Positions 6,910 through 14,756 of a stretch of DNA of 26,273 nt are shown here, piece by piece; the stretch's first letter is position 1; each line of letters begins with the position of its first letter. Location of the stretch: contig CAKTOX010000026.1 in NCBI GenBank assembly GCA_934590355.1, positions 1-26,273 of the forward strand, in the 5' to 3' direction. The notes beneath the pieces were generated by a model. That model did not search any database and was not told where the DNA came from. It saw only the letters and a program-made list of their open reading frames with translations. The position numbers and the translations under genes are program-made. The DNA comes from an uncultured Oscillospiraceae bacterium. GTDB taxonomy: Bacteria; Bacillota; Clostridia; Oscillospirales; Oscillospiraceae.

Positions 6910-7593
6910 ATGCAGACAGAAAACGATAAAATCAGATATTCCGTGAGCCGGAAGAACATTTTTGTGAAGCTGTCGGCGCTGCTCATGCTTCTGTCGGCGG
7001 TGTTCCGCTTTTTCGGCTACTGGGGCTTTTGGTCAAATCAGTCCGCGCAGTTTAATATTTTTCAGATAGGACTCCCGATACTGTGCAACGTCCTGTTTGC
7101 CGCCATCATCGTCTATGCAGGACGCAGATTTTTCAGCCTGACCTTTATTCCGGTCGTGCTGGGTGTGCTGTTTTTCATAATCAAGGCATTCGGCTTCGGC
7201 AACATTCTGCAAACCGTGCTGTGCGTGTGCCTGTATCTTGCAGTCGCGTTTATCTATACGGCGACGGTTTTCGGCGTAATACGCACGAAGTGGCTGCTCG
7301 CCCCGCTTTTCGGGCTTCCGCTTATCGTACATATTTTTGTTCTGGACAAGGATATGTTCATTCCGGCGGAAAAGGCCGTGAGCCTTAACGATTGGCTGCC
7401 GGAAATATCGGTGCTGTGCATCATGACGGCGCTGCTGCTTATCTGCTTTGCGATGAAAAAGCGCGATTTTGCCGCTGAAAGAGCCGACAGCGCCGAGCAG
7501 CAGACCATAGACCTTCTGCTCAGCAACGAGGAGCCGAGCCCGTCGGAGCTTGAAGAAGCTCCGGAAACACAGGAGGGTGAGAGCAATGAGTGA
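6910..7593 (+). CDS. Six-TM membrane protein of unknown function
   Basis: A 227-aa protein with about six hydrophobic helices (about 18-37, 50-70, 74-92, 98-118, 127-146, 165-182). A basic turn (KKR, 183-185) and a 40-residue acidic C-terminal tail follow, which places the tail in the cytoplasm by the positive-inside rule. AAAGGAG lies seven bases before ATG. It overlaps the start of the LRR gene by eight bases, so translation is coupled. I do not recognise a family and see no transport or catalytic motif. Its pairing with the LRR protein suggests a membrane partner for it, but this is inference. Confidence 0.8.
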   Translation: MQTENDKIRYSVSRKNIFVKLSALLMLLSAVFRFFGYWGFWSNQSAQFNIFQIGLPILCNVLFAAIIVYAGRRFFSLTFIPVVLGVLFFIIKAFGFGNILQTVLCVCLYLAVAFIYTATVFGVIRTKWLLAPLFGLPLIVHIFVLDKDMFIPAEKAVSLNDWLPEISVLCIMTALLLICFAMKKRDFAAERADSAEQQTIDLLLSNEEPSPSELEEAPETQEGESNE

Positions 7594-9559
7594 AAATAAG
7601 AATATAAATCCCGATAACGAGGCTACCGTCATCGTTAAGACCGGCGATGTCGCGCGCCGTCTGAGCGAGGAAAAAACCGTGCTTGACACGCGCCCGGACA
7701 ATAGCCGCAGTCTTTTTGACGACCCCGAGCTTGAGGCTATAATCCGCGAAACGGAGGGCTATGACCTCGAGCCGGAGGAGAATACATACGACGATGAGCA
7801 ATATGCGGAGCCGCAGCAGCCCGACGAGCCCGAATACGATACCGAGCACGGGGAAACCAATGCGCAGCGTGTTGCGCGCGAGCAGGGCGAAAAGCTCGAA
7901 CGCAAAAAGAAAAAGAAGCTCGTTCTCATAGGCATCGGCATCGTTGCGGTGCTCGCCGTCGTTTTGTGCGTCATACTTGCCGTTCGCAGCGGCGGAACCG
8001 ATAAGGACTATCAGGCGGCATTTTCCCGCGCGCAGGAATATTACGCGGCGGGCGAGTATGACAAGGCGCTGGACAAGCTGCGCGAGGCGATGGGCATAAA
8101 GAAGGAGGACGAATGTCTCCTGCTCATGAGCCGCTGCTATGAGGAAAAGCTCGACTATGTAAACGCAATAGCCATTCTCGAAAGCTCGACGAGCGGCTCG
8201 GAGGAGATAAAAAGCGAAATTGAGCGCCTCAAAAAGGCAAAAGAGGAATATGACAATGGCCAGATCGTCGTCATCGGCGGTGAGCAGTACGACGTGGAAA
8301 CAACGGTGCTCGATCTGTCGGGCAAGGCGTTTACATCCTCGGCTCTCAAGGAGCTGGGAAAGCTCACGGAGCTTACGAGCCTGAAGCTTGCAAATAACAA
8401 AATAACCTCGCTCGACTTTCTCAAGCCGCTCACTAATCTCACCTCGCTTGACCTGTCGAAAAACAAAATCAGCGACATTTCGCCGCTCAAAAACCTCACC
8501 TCGCTCAGAACTCTGCATCTTGACAGCAACGAGATCAAGGACTTCTCGCCTCTGTATGAGCTGGACGGACTTTCAATGCTGACCATAAGCGGCATCGAGA
8601 TAGGTCAGGCACAGCTCAAGCAGCTCAAGGAAAAGCTGCCCGGCTGCATAATTTACAGCGATGACGCGAAGGAGGACGTGCTTGAAATAAAGCTCGGCGG
8701 CAAGACCTTCAAGAGCGACGTAACGGAGCTTGACTTATCCGGCTGCAATGTGCGCGATATTTCCGCCCTGTCTGTCTGCACGAAGCTCAAAAAGCTCGAT
8801 CTGTCGAATAACTCCATTTCGAGCATAAGCGCCCTCGTGGATATCCCGGGGCTCACGGAGCTTGATCTTTCGAACAATAAGATCACCGACATTTCGCCGC
8901 TCATGAGCGTGACGGCGCTTGAGTATCTCGACCTGTCGGGCAACAACGTGAAATCCGTTGCGGCGCTGCGCGAGCTTACGGGACTGCGCGAGCTCAACCT
9001 CAGCGGCAACCCGCTTTCCGGCATCTCCGCCGTTTCGAAGCTCGTTTCGATGAAAACGCTGTGGCTGGATAACGTCGGCCTCAAGGATACGGATCTGAGC
9101 AGCCTCTATTCGCTCAAGGCTCTCAAGCGCCTGAGCATAAAGGATAACGCAAACCTCAGCGAGTCTGCCGTGACGGCGCTGCAAAACAAGCTCACCGGCT
9201 GCACGATAAGCCACTCCGAGCTCAAGCGCAGCATAGAGCTCGGCGGCGAGAGCTTCCTCTCCGACAGCGAGACCGTCGAGGCAAAGGGGCTTGATCTGAG
9301 CGATATTTCCGCCGTTTCGGGCTTCAGCGCCGTTAAGCATCTTGACCTGAGCGACAACAAGATCTCCAATCTCTCCGCCCTTTCGGGCCTCAAAACTCTT
9401 GAGACGCTTGATCTGCGCAACAACAAGATATCCGACGTTACGGCGCTGTCGGGACTTACGAATCTCAAGCAGCTCTGGCTCGGCGGAAACGAGCTCAGCG
9501 GCGATCAGATCGACGCACTCAAGAAGGCCCTGCCCAATTGCTATATAAGTGTTGAATAA
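7586..9559 (+). CDS. Membrane-anchored leucine-rich-repeat protein with TPR-like segment
   Basis: A 657-aa protein. Residues 1-105 are polar and acidic (43-90 rich in D/E/P), then a KKKKK stop-transfer run and one TM helix (about 112-133). A TPR-like helical pair follows (about 140-200), then internalin/SDS22-type LRRs of about 22 residues (LxxLDLSxNxIxDISxL) to the end. With N-in topology the repeats are outside the cell. The LRR part is three modules (about 226-357, 366-545, 549-657). Each opens with an I/L-GG-x-x-F/Y strand and closes with L-x2-L-P/T-x-C-x-I. I chose ATG 7586, preceded by AGGAGG, over an upstream TTG at 7550. No LPXTG or signal peptidase site is seen. It is likely a surface adhesin or binding protein with unknown ligand. 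Confidence 0.9.
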   Translation: MSENKNINPDNEATVIVKTGDVARRLSEEKTVLDTRPDNSRSLFDDPELEAIIRETEGYDLEPEENTYDDEQYAEPQQPDEPEYDTEHGETNAQRVAREQGEKLERKKKKKLVLIGIGIVAVLAVVLCVILAVRSGGTDKDYQAAFSRAQEYYAAGEYDKALDKLREAMGIKKEDECLLLMSRCYEEKLDYVNAIAILESSTSGSEEIKSEIERLKKAKEEYDNGQIVVIGGEQYDVETTVLDLSGKAFTSSALKELGKLTELTSLKLANNKITSLDFLKPLTNLTSLDLSKNKISDISPLKNLTSLRTLHLDSNEIKDFSPLYELDGLSMLTISGIEIGQAQLKQLKEKLPGCIIYSDDAKEDVLEIKLGGKTFKSDVTELDLSGCNVRDISALSVCTKLKKLDLSNNSISSISALVDIPGLTELDLSNNKITDISPLMSVTALEYLDLSGNNVKSVAALRELTGLRELNLSGNPLSGISAVSKLVSMKTLWLDNVGLKDTDLSSLYSLKALKRLSIKDNANLSESAVTALQNKLTGCTISHSELKRSIELGGESFLSDSETVEAKGLDLSDISAVSGFSAVKHLDLSDNKISNLSALSGLKTLETLDLRNNKISDVTALSGLTNLKQLWLGGNELSGDQIDALKKALPNCYISVE

Positions 9560-9626
9560 AAAAATACGAACAATTATTAAATTTTAAAGCAAATTATACA
9601 AAAGCCTCTTTTATTTTACGCTCTTG

Positions 9627-9637
9627 TATGCTATACT
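9627..9637 (+). promoter_or_regulatory. Extended -10 promoter of hpf
   Basis: TATACT at 9632-9637 preceded by TATG plus one base, matching TRTGn. The -35 is weak. It lies in the 124-bp gap after the LRR gene, which is otherwise AT-rich with no clear terminator. The leader would be about 40 nt and contains the hairpin at 9645-9660. Confidence 0.6.
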
Positions 9638-9644
9638 GAGCTCA

Positions 9645-9660
9645 GCGGGAGAGATCCCGC
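9645..9660 (+). other. Stem-loop in the hpf leader
   Basis: GCGGGA (9645-9650) pairs perfectly with TCCCGC (9655-9660) around GAGA, a GNRA-type tetraloop. It ends seven bases before the AAAGGAG ribosome site, near the predicted 5' end of the mRNA. It could stabilise the transcript or affect initiation; no known riboswitch is recognised. Confidence 0.5.
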
Positions 9661-9683
9661 AAAGCAGAAAGGAGCCGGCACTT

Positions 9684-10229
9684 ATGAAATTCACTTTTAC
9701 CGAAAAAAAGATGGGCGCCTCCGAAGCGCTGAGAGACTACACGGAGCGCAAGGTTGGCAAGCTGGACCGTTTCTTCAGAACCGAGAGCAGTGCGAACATC
9801 ACGTTCAGCACCGAGCGCGGCAGATTTCTTGCAGAGATAACGGTTTCCAATAACGGCCTGTTTTACAGAGCAAGCGAGCTTACCAACGATATGTATGCCT
9901 CCGTCGATTCGGGTGTCGCAGCAATCGAGCGCCAGATCCGCAAGAACAAGACCCGCCTTGAGAAACGGCTCAGAGAGGGTGCGCTGGAGCATGAGGTCAG
10001 ACCCGACTACGCTCCCGCGACCGAGGAGGATGAGGACGAGGAGTTTAAAATCGTCCGCAGCAAGCGCTTCCCGATAAAGCCCATGTCCCCCGAGGAAGCG
10101 ATTCTCCAGATGAACCTGCTCGAGCACGAATTCTTCGTGTTCCGCAACCAGCAGGAGGATGACGCCGTCTCAGTAGTCTATCGCCGTAAGAGCGGCGGCT
10201 ACGGTCTTATAAGCGACGACGCGGAATAA
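9684..10229 (+). CDS. hpf: Ribosome hibernation promoting factor, long form
   Basis: A 181-aa protein with the N-terminal YfiA/HPF domain (about 1-98, beta-alpha-beta fold with the basic run KNKTRLEKRLRE) that binds the 30S decoding region. An acidic linker (about 112-120, EEDEDEE) follows, then the C-terminal dimerisation domain (about 122-176, FPIKPMSPEEAILQMNLLEH) typical of long HPF. Long HPF pairs two 70S ribosomes into inactive 100S particles in slow growth. The ATG at 9684 is chosen for its AAAGGAG site nine bases upstream and the conserved MKFTFTEKK start. It has its own promoter and a strong terminator, so it is likely monocistronic or partly read through into prmA. Confidence 0.95.
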   Translation: MKFTFTEKKMGASEALRDYTERKVGKLDRFFRTESSANITFSTERGRFLAEITVSNNGLFYRASELTNDMYASVDSGVAAIERQIRKNKTRLEKRLREGALEHEVRPDYAPATEEDEDEEFKIVRSKRFPIKPMSPEEAILQMNLLEHEFFVFRNQQEDDAVSVVYRRKSGGYGLISDDAE

Positions 10230-10248
10230 TAAAAAAACGAATTAAACG

Positions 10249-10276
10249 CTGCCCCGTCTACGGACGGGGCAGTTTT
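10249..10276 (+). terminator. Hairpin terminator after hpf, abutting the prmA ribosome site
   Basis: Arms CTGCCCCGTC (10249-10258) and GACGGGGCAG (10263-10272) pair perfectly over a TACG loop, followed by TTTT. The next bases, GAGG (10277-10280), are the only ribosome-site candidate for prmA. There is no room for a promoter between hairpin and prmA. Confidence 0.85.
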
Positions 10277-10288
10277 GAGGATTTAAAC

Positions 10289-11197
10289 ATGAATTATACG
10301 GAAGTTACGATCGAATGCAAAAACACGGACGAGGTCTGCGATAAGCTGACCGCCATGGGTATAGACGGCTTCGTCATCGAGACCGAGGACGATTTCAAGG
10401 CGTTTTTGGAGAATAACCGCCAGTACTGGGACTATGTTGACGAAAGCCTTGAGGAGAGCTACCGCGGCGTGTCGCGCGTGAAGTTCTACGTTGAGGATAC
10501 CGACGAGGGCGCCGCGCTTCTCGGCAGAGTGGGCGAGCAGTTCAAGATAATGACCGCGCCGGTGTGCGATGCGGATTGGGAGAACAACTGGAAGCAGTAC
10601 TATGAGCCGCTTGAGATCGGCGAAAGGCTTCTCGTCGTGCCGGAGTGGATAGACTGCTCCGAGGAGGGCAGGGTGCCGCTGCGCCTTGACCCCGGCCTTC
10701 TTTTCGGCACGGGCTCACACGCGACGACGCGAATGTGCCTTGCCGCGCTCGAAAAATACGCCGGAGAGGGAGTGCGTGCACTCGACCTCGGCTGCGGCAG
10801 CGGTATCCTCGGCATCGGCGCACTGGTTCTCGGCAGCGAGCACTGCACCGCCTGCGACATTGACCCCAAGGCGCCCGACACCGTTATGGAAAATGCCGCG
10901 CTCAACGGCATAGGCGGCGACAAAATGCAGGTCTACGCCGGAGATATAATAGGCGACGCAAAGCTGAGAGGGCTCCTCGGCTCGGGCTGCGACGTCGTCC
11001 TTGCAAACATTGTTTCCGACGTCATAATCCCGCTTGCCCCCTTCGTGAGAGGCTTCATGGCGCCCGGCGGCGTGTTCATAACCTCCGGCATCATTGACGG
11101 CCGCGAGGACGAGGTCGCCGCAGCCCTGCGCGCCGCGGGGCTTGAGATAATCGCCCACCACCACGAGGAGGAGTGGCACTGCTTCGAGTGCAGATGA
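10289..11197 (+). CDS. prmA: Ribosomal protein L11 methyltransferase
   Basis: A 302-aa SAM-dependent enzyme that methylates lysines and the N-terminus of ribosomal protein L11. The N-terminal substrate-recognition domain (about 1-95) is followed by the linker with DADWENNWK and the family signature DPGLLFGTGSHATT (about 133-146). The Rossmann methyltransferase motif I is LDLGCGSG (about 166-173), the acidic motif II is CDIDP, and the post-motif is LANIVSDV. Length is normal. It starts 12 bp after the hpf terminator with a modest GAGG site. In many Firmicutes prmA is directly followed by rsmE; here a short reverse-strand gene separates them. Confidence 0.95.
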   Translation: MNYTEVTIECKNTDEVCDKLTAMGIDGFVIETEDDFKAFLENNRQYWDYVDESLEESYRGVSRVKFYVEDTDEGAALLGRVGEQFKIMTAPVCDADWENNWKQYYEPLEIGERLLVVPEWIDCSEEGRVPLRLDPGLLFGTGSHATTRMCLAALEKYAGEGVRALDLGCGSGILGIGALVLGSEHCTACDIDPKAPDTVMENAALNGIGGDKMQVYAGDIIGDAKLRGLLGSGCDVVLANIVSDVIIPLAPFVRGFMAPGGVFITSGIIDGREDEVAAALRAAGLEIIAHHHEEEWHCFECR

Positions 11198-11221
11198 TGG
11201 CTTGAGCGCCGACAATGAAAT

Positions 11222-11274
11222 ACCGAAAAAAGACGTACCCGACCTTTGCCGTGTACGTCTTTTGCTTCTTCGGT
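11222..11274. terminator. Bidirectional terminator between prmA and the 50-aa gene
   Basis: Core arms AAAAGACGTAC (11228-11238) and GTACGTCTTTT (11253-11263) pair perfectly. Outer arms ACCGAA (11222-11227) and TTCGGT (11269-11274) can extend the stem. A-runs and T-runs on both sides suit termination in either direction between two convergent genes. Confidence 0.85.
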
Positions 11275-11282
11275 GCGGCGTC

Positions 11283-11435
11283 TCACAGTCCGGCTAAAAA
11301 GCGCACGGCGCGGCTTTTGACCTGCGCTCCTGCGCAGAGCTTAGGCGCGTTTTCCTTCGGCGCTTCGGGCTCGGGAACGGTGTCGTCCTGCGCCGTCACG
11401 CGCTGCCACACGCGCTCAAAATTCTCAAGATCCAT
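11283..11435 (-). CDS. Small 50-aa protein
   Basis: The frame begins MDLENFERVWQRV, followed by a Pro/Glu-rich stretch and a basic C-terminus ending VKSRAVRFLAGL. Its start is supported by GGTGA seven bases upstream, a context (GGTGAAAGC before ATG) shared with the minus-strand gene at 5481. Its end is supported by the terminator just beyond the stop. The N-terminal FERVWQRV phrase resembles the beginning of some clostridial ferritin-like/rubrerythrin-like small proteins; that is a weak recollection, and the four-helix metal-binding part is absent. It may be a short peptide gene or a remnant. It lies between prmA and rsmE, on the opposite strand. Confidence 0.6.
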   Translation of the reverse strand: MDLENFERVWQRVTAQDDTVPEPEAPKENAPKLCAGAQVKSRAVRFLAGL

Positions 11436-11465
11436 TGCTTTCACCCGTACATGATATGCGCGGTC

Positions 11466-11494
11466 TTGAAAAAACGTGATGATTATGAGATAAT
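11466..11494 (+). promoter_or_regulatory. Sigma-A-type promoter of rsmE-MATE
   Basis: TTGAAA (11466-11471), a 17-bp spacer, then GATAAT (11489-11494) preceded by TATG plus one base. The predicted start is near 11501, giving a leader of about 23 nt to ATG 11524. Confidence 0.7.
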
Positions 11495-11523
11495 ATAAAA
11501 ATATTGCTTGCGAGGTGTTTATT

Positions 11524-12255
11524 ATGCCGAGATTTTTTGCTCTTGGAACCAATCTGCTCGGCGGCAGGGCGATAATACGCGGCCGCGATGCCGAGCACAT
11601 AAAGGTTTTGCGCCTGCGTCCGGGCGAGGAAATGACGATCTGCGACGGCAAGGGCACGGACTACAAGTGCCGCCTTGTGCGCTCGGACAAGGACGAGGCG
11701 GAGGCGGAGATAGTCGAGGTCGCGCCGTGCGCGGCGGAGCCGAGCGTCGCGGTGCGTGTGCTGTGCGGGCTGCCAAAGGGCGACAAGACCGATTATATAA
11801 TCCAAAAGTGCGTCGAGGCCGGCGCGTCGGAGATATATTTTTTCCGCTGCGACCGCGTCGTGCAGCGCACCGAGGGCGTTGCGAAAAAGCTTGAGCGCTG
11901 GAACAGAATAAGCGAGGAGGCCGCCAAGCAGTCGGGCAGGGGAATTATCCCCGAGGTCAGCTGGCTTGACAGCTACGCCGAGGCGCTCGACGCCGCGAAA
12001 AAGACCGACGCCGCGTTTTTTATGTATGAAACGGGCGAGCGTGAGAGCCTGCGCGAGGCGCTCACGGGCTCGGAAAAGCTCGGCTCGGCGGCAATAATAA
12101 CGGGGCCCGAGGGCGGCTTTGAGGCGTATGAGGCGGACATGGCGCGCAAGGTGGGGCTGCACATATGCTCCATGGGCGCGCGCATTTTGAGATGCGAGAC
12201 CGCTCCGGTAGTCGCACTGACGGCACTAATGTACGAAAGCGGAAATCTTGAATGA
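11524..12255 (+). CDS. rsmE: 16S rRNA (uracil-1498 N3) methyltransferase
   Basis: A 243-aa SPOUT-class methyltransferase that methylates U1498 in helix 44 of 16S rRNA. It has the N-terminal PUA-like domain (about 1-70, with HIKVLRLRPGEE) and the catalytic trefoil-knot domain. The SAM-binding knot motifs are IITGPEGGF (about 192-200) and GARILRCETA (about 221-230). The family motif for substrate handling, CGLPKGDKTDYIIQKCVEAG, is intact at about 82-101. ATG 11524 is chosen over GTG 11515 because GAGG lies eight bases before it. It overlaps the MATE start by four bases (ATGA). Confidence 0.95.
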   Translation: MPRFFALGTNLLGGRAIIRGRDAEHIKVLRLRPGEEMTICDGKGTDYKCRLVRSDKDEAEAEIVEVAPCAAEPSVAVRVLCGLPKGDKTDYIIQKCVEAGASEIYFFRCDRVVQRTEGVAKKLERWNRISEEAAKQSGRGIIPEVSWLDSYAEALDAAKKTDAAFFMYETGERESLREALTGSEKLGSAAIITGPEGGFEAYEADMARKVGLHICSMGARILRCETAPVVALTALMYESGNLE

Positions 12256-13562
12256 AAAACAGAAAGAAAACTCTTTGCAAATACGTTGTGCCGACCATTC
12301 TCGGCAGCGTCAGCTACTTCCTTTTCACGATAGTTGACGGCATTTTCGTCGGTCACGGCGTCGGCACGGATGCTCTGGGCGCGGTGAATATCGCGTTCCC
12401 CTTCGTCATGGTCGTGTGCGCATCGTTTATGCTCACGACCATCGGCGGCGTCACCGTCACGGCAATAAGACTCGGACGCGGCGACGAAAAGGGTGCGAAC
12501 GAGGCGTTCATGCACTCGCTGTCGGCAACGGGGCTCGTCGCGCTCGTGCTCACTGCCGTTGGCACGCTCATGACCCCGACGCTGTGCCGCCTTCTCGGCG
12601 CGAACGAGAGCTATTACAAGCACGTTTACGACTATCTGTTCTGGTATTCGGCGTTTATAATCCCCTCCGGCTTTGCGATAGCCATACAGGGCTTTTGCCG
12701 CAACGACGGCTCGCCGATACTCGTTTCGGCTGCCGTCATCATCGGCACGGTGTGCAATATTTTCGGCGACTGGCTGCTCATATTCCCGATGAAAATGGGG
12801 CTTGCGGGCGCGGCGATCGCAACGGGCATGTCGCAGACGATAACGCTGCTGATCGTGCTCATCCACTTTGCACTCGGACGCGGCAAGCTCAGGATAAGCA
12901 GGTTCAGACCGAGCAAGGCGCTGTACAAAAAAATATTCCTGCGCGGTCTGCCGGAGTTCATTTCGCAGCTTGCAACGCCGAGCTCCATCATTGCCATGAA
13001 CTATGTTCTGCTTGCGAATATCGGCAACATCGGTGTCAACGCCTTCTCCATCATAGGCTATGTCGCATCGTTTTCCGTCGCCATTTTCTTCGGCACCGCC
13101 GAGGGACTTCAGCCGCTTTTCGGGCGCTGCTACGGCGCGAAAAACGAGGGAGATCTGCGCTATTTCTTCCGCGCGGGGCTTATCATCAACTTCGTCGGCA
13201 GCATCGCGATCTATGCTGCGCTGCTGTTTGTCGGGCGTCCCGTGTGCCTCCTGTTCGGCGCAGATGCGCAGACGCTCGAATTTACGGTGCAGAGTATGCC
13301 CAAATACGCATGGGGTTTCTCCGTCATGGCGCTTAACACCATCATTTCCGCCTATCTGTACTCGACCAAGCGTTCGGGGCAGGCGATAGCCATGAACGTG
13401 CTGCGCAGCTTTGTGTTTAATATTGCGTGCATCATCATTCTGCCGCAGATCTTCGGCGCGCAGATAATATGGCACACCTTCGGCATCTACGAGGCGCTCG
13501 TTCTCGCCGCCGCGGTCGTGCTGCTGCGCTCGTCGGAGAAAAACGGCGTCGTGTTCAAATAA
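12252..13562 (+). CDS. MATE-family multidrug/toxin efflux transporter
   Basis: A 436-aa integral membrane protein with about twelve TM helices in two homologous halves, the usual length and topology for MATE antiporters that export organic cations, drugs or metabolites using Na+ or H+. The first helix carries the typical SYFLFTIVDGIFVGHGVGTDALGAVNIAFP pattern in two neighbouring parts (about 15-45). The second half begins near residue 230 (GLPEFISQLATPSS). Its start overlaps the rsmE stop, so the two are cotranscribed and probably translationally coupled, although no functional link is obvious. The substrate cannot be assigned. It ends at a strong bidirectional terminator. Confidence 0.92.
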   Translation: MKNRKKTLCKYVVPTILGSVSYFLFTIVDGIFVGHGVGTDALGAVNIAFPFVMVVCASFMLTTIGGVTVTAIRLGRGDEKGANEAFMHSLSATGLVALVLTAVGTLMTPTLCRLLGANESYYKHVYDYLFWYSAFIIPSGFAIAIQGFCRNDGSPILVSAAVIIGTVCNIFGDWLLIFPMKMGLAGAAIATGMSQTITLLIVLIHFALGRGKLRISRFRPSKALYKKIFLRGLPEFISQLATPSSIIAMNYVLLANIGNIGVNAFSIIGYVASFSVAIFFGTAEGLQPLFGRCYGAKNEGDLRYFFRAGLIINFVGSIAIYAALLFVGRPVCLLFGADAQTLEFTVQSMPKYAWGFSVMALNTIISAYLYSTKRSGQAIAMNVLRSFVFNIACIIILPQIFGAQIIWHTFGIYEALVLAAAVVLLRSSEKNGVVFK

Positions 13563-13586
13563 CAAAGTATATAATAAGCAAAAAAC

Positions 13587-13617
13587 CGACACCGAAAAGC
13601 TTTCGGTGTCGATTTTT
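13587..13617. terminator. Bidirectional terminator between MATE and DUF2804 genes
   Basis: Arms CGACACCGAAA (13587-13597) and TTTCGGTGTCG (13601-13611) pair perfectly. ATTTTT follows on the plus strand. An A-run just before gives a U-tract on the minus strand. It sits between convergent stops at 13562 and 13659. Confidence 0.9.
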
Positions 13618-13658
13618 AATATTCCGAGTGCGCAAAGGCGTCGGACTGATTTAGCTTT

Positions 13659-14687
13659 TTACCACTTGTTTGCGACCTTTTCGGCGAAGCCGGGGAAGTC
13701 TTTTATCTCAATGACCTTACCGTCGTCGAGCACCGCCTTGCCTGTAAAAAGTCCGAAGACCTGATGCTGATCGCTTTTTATGACGCCGACGCTGGAGCAG
13801 GCGGCACGGTCGAGCACGGGCTTAAAGTCCATCTCAAATCTGCCGTCGTCAGAGGTGAAGGTCCAGGGCTCCATGAACGCCTTCTCGTCGCCGGGGATGT
13901 TGAATTTGACCTGACTTATCTTATGCGCCTTGCCGTCGTAGAAGAGCATATTCTCGCTCGCGGCGGAGGTGTCGCCGAAGCCGTAGCCGATATTCCAGCC
14001 GAAGCGCACTCCGTCCACGGCGCCGGAGGCAGAGCCCCAATACCACGTGTTATTATACGTCCACACGCCGCGTCCCCAGTCGAGCACCGCGAAGCTCTCC
14101 TCCGGGTCAAAGACGTAAGTCCTGCCGTCGTAGGTGACCTCGCCGCGGGCGCGCATGCAGTTGATTTTCTGGTTGTAGTAAAAATGCCCGGGCTTATCAA
14201 AGGGCGTGGCGATGACCATGCTCTCCTCGGGCTCGTCAAACAGTTCGACCTTTGCATACAGTGAGCCTGCGGGGCCGAACTTTTTCATCTGTGCTATGAG
14301 CGTGCGCACGCCCGAGCCGTCATTTTTAAAATAGATGCTGTAATTTTTGCCGATGGCGGTCGTGTCGCCCGTTTTGCTCGTTTCGGGGAGCTTGCGCTTA
14401 CCGAGCGGCATGAAGCACATGGGGCTCGTGGTTATCTCCCAGCCCTCCTCAAAGTTGAGCAGGCTTATCGAGTCAAGACCCATGTAGCCGTTGTCGTCGA
14501 TCGTGAGCGCAAGGGCGAAGCGGCCGTTATTTATGAGGTAGTAGTCCCATTCTTTTATACGCATGGGGCTTGCCTTGATGTCCGAGCGCTTGTAGACAGG
14601 CAGCAGCTTTTTCGCGTAGCCGCACTCCGTGAGCTCTCCGTTTTTGTCCAGAAGGGGTATTTCCCGGGTTATCTCGTGCTGATCCAT
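13659..14687 (-). CDS. DUF2804 family protein
   Basis: A 342-aa soluble protein matching the DUF2804 pattern. The N-terminus is REIPLLDKNGELTECGYAKK followed by a short K-R-S-D phrase, and the body is beta-rich with many aromatic residues (e.g. WGRGVWTYNNTWYWGSASG, GWNIGYGFG). No signal peptide or TM is seen. The biochemical role of the family is unknown; a lipid- or carotenoid-type ligand-binding fold is only speculation. ATG 14687 is chosen over an ATG eight codons upstream because AAAGGAG falls nine bases before it. It follows the dnaI gene on the same strand by about 80 bp. That gap holds a hairpin over the dnaI stop, so the gene may be transcribed separately. Confidence 0.8.
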   Translation of the reverse strand: MDQHEITREIPLLDKNGELTECGYAKKLLPVYKRSDIKASPMRIKEWDYYLINNGRFALALTIDDNGYMGLDSISLLNFEEGWEITTSPMCFMPLGKRKLPETSKTGDTTAIGKNYSIYFKNDGSGVRTLIAQMKKFGPAGSLYAKVELFDEPEESMVIATPFDKPGHFYYNQKINCMRARGEVTYDGRTYVFDPEESFAVLDWGRGVWTYNNTWYWGSASGAVDGVRFGWNIGYGFGDTSAASENMLFYDGKAHKISQVKFNIPGDEKAFMEPWTFTSDDGRFEMDFKPVLDRAACSSVGVIKSDQHQVFGLFTGKAVLDDGKVIEIKDFPGFAEKVANKW

Positions 14688-14756
14688 TCTTCTGCATCTC
14701 CTTTGGGGCATGGGACGTTATAGCTCTGCCCGTGCCGTATATTATTTCCGCCGTAA

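Noticed and set aside
7586..9559. DNA-level tandem repeats in the LRR gene as a CRISPR or satellite array
   Set aside because: The periodicity follows about 22-codon protein repeats with diverged codons, not identical DNA repeats with spacers.
9560..9683. Terminator after the LRR gene
   Set aside because: The stretch is AT-rich but I could not find a stable GC stem followed by a T-run. The only good stem (9645-9660) lies downstream of the hpf promoter and has no U-tract.
11215..11454. 79-codon plus-strand frame after prmA
   Set aside because: Its first part is the bidirectional terminator hairpin and its remainder is the antisense of the better supported 50-aa minus-strand gene.
11973..13592. 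Long minus-strand open frame (539 codons) opposite the MATE gene and end of rsmE
   Set aside because: It is rich in His/Arg/Asp, typical of antisense shadows of GC-rich membrane genes. It crosses a terminator and a gene boundary, and the plus frames are clearly rsmE and MATE.
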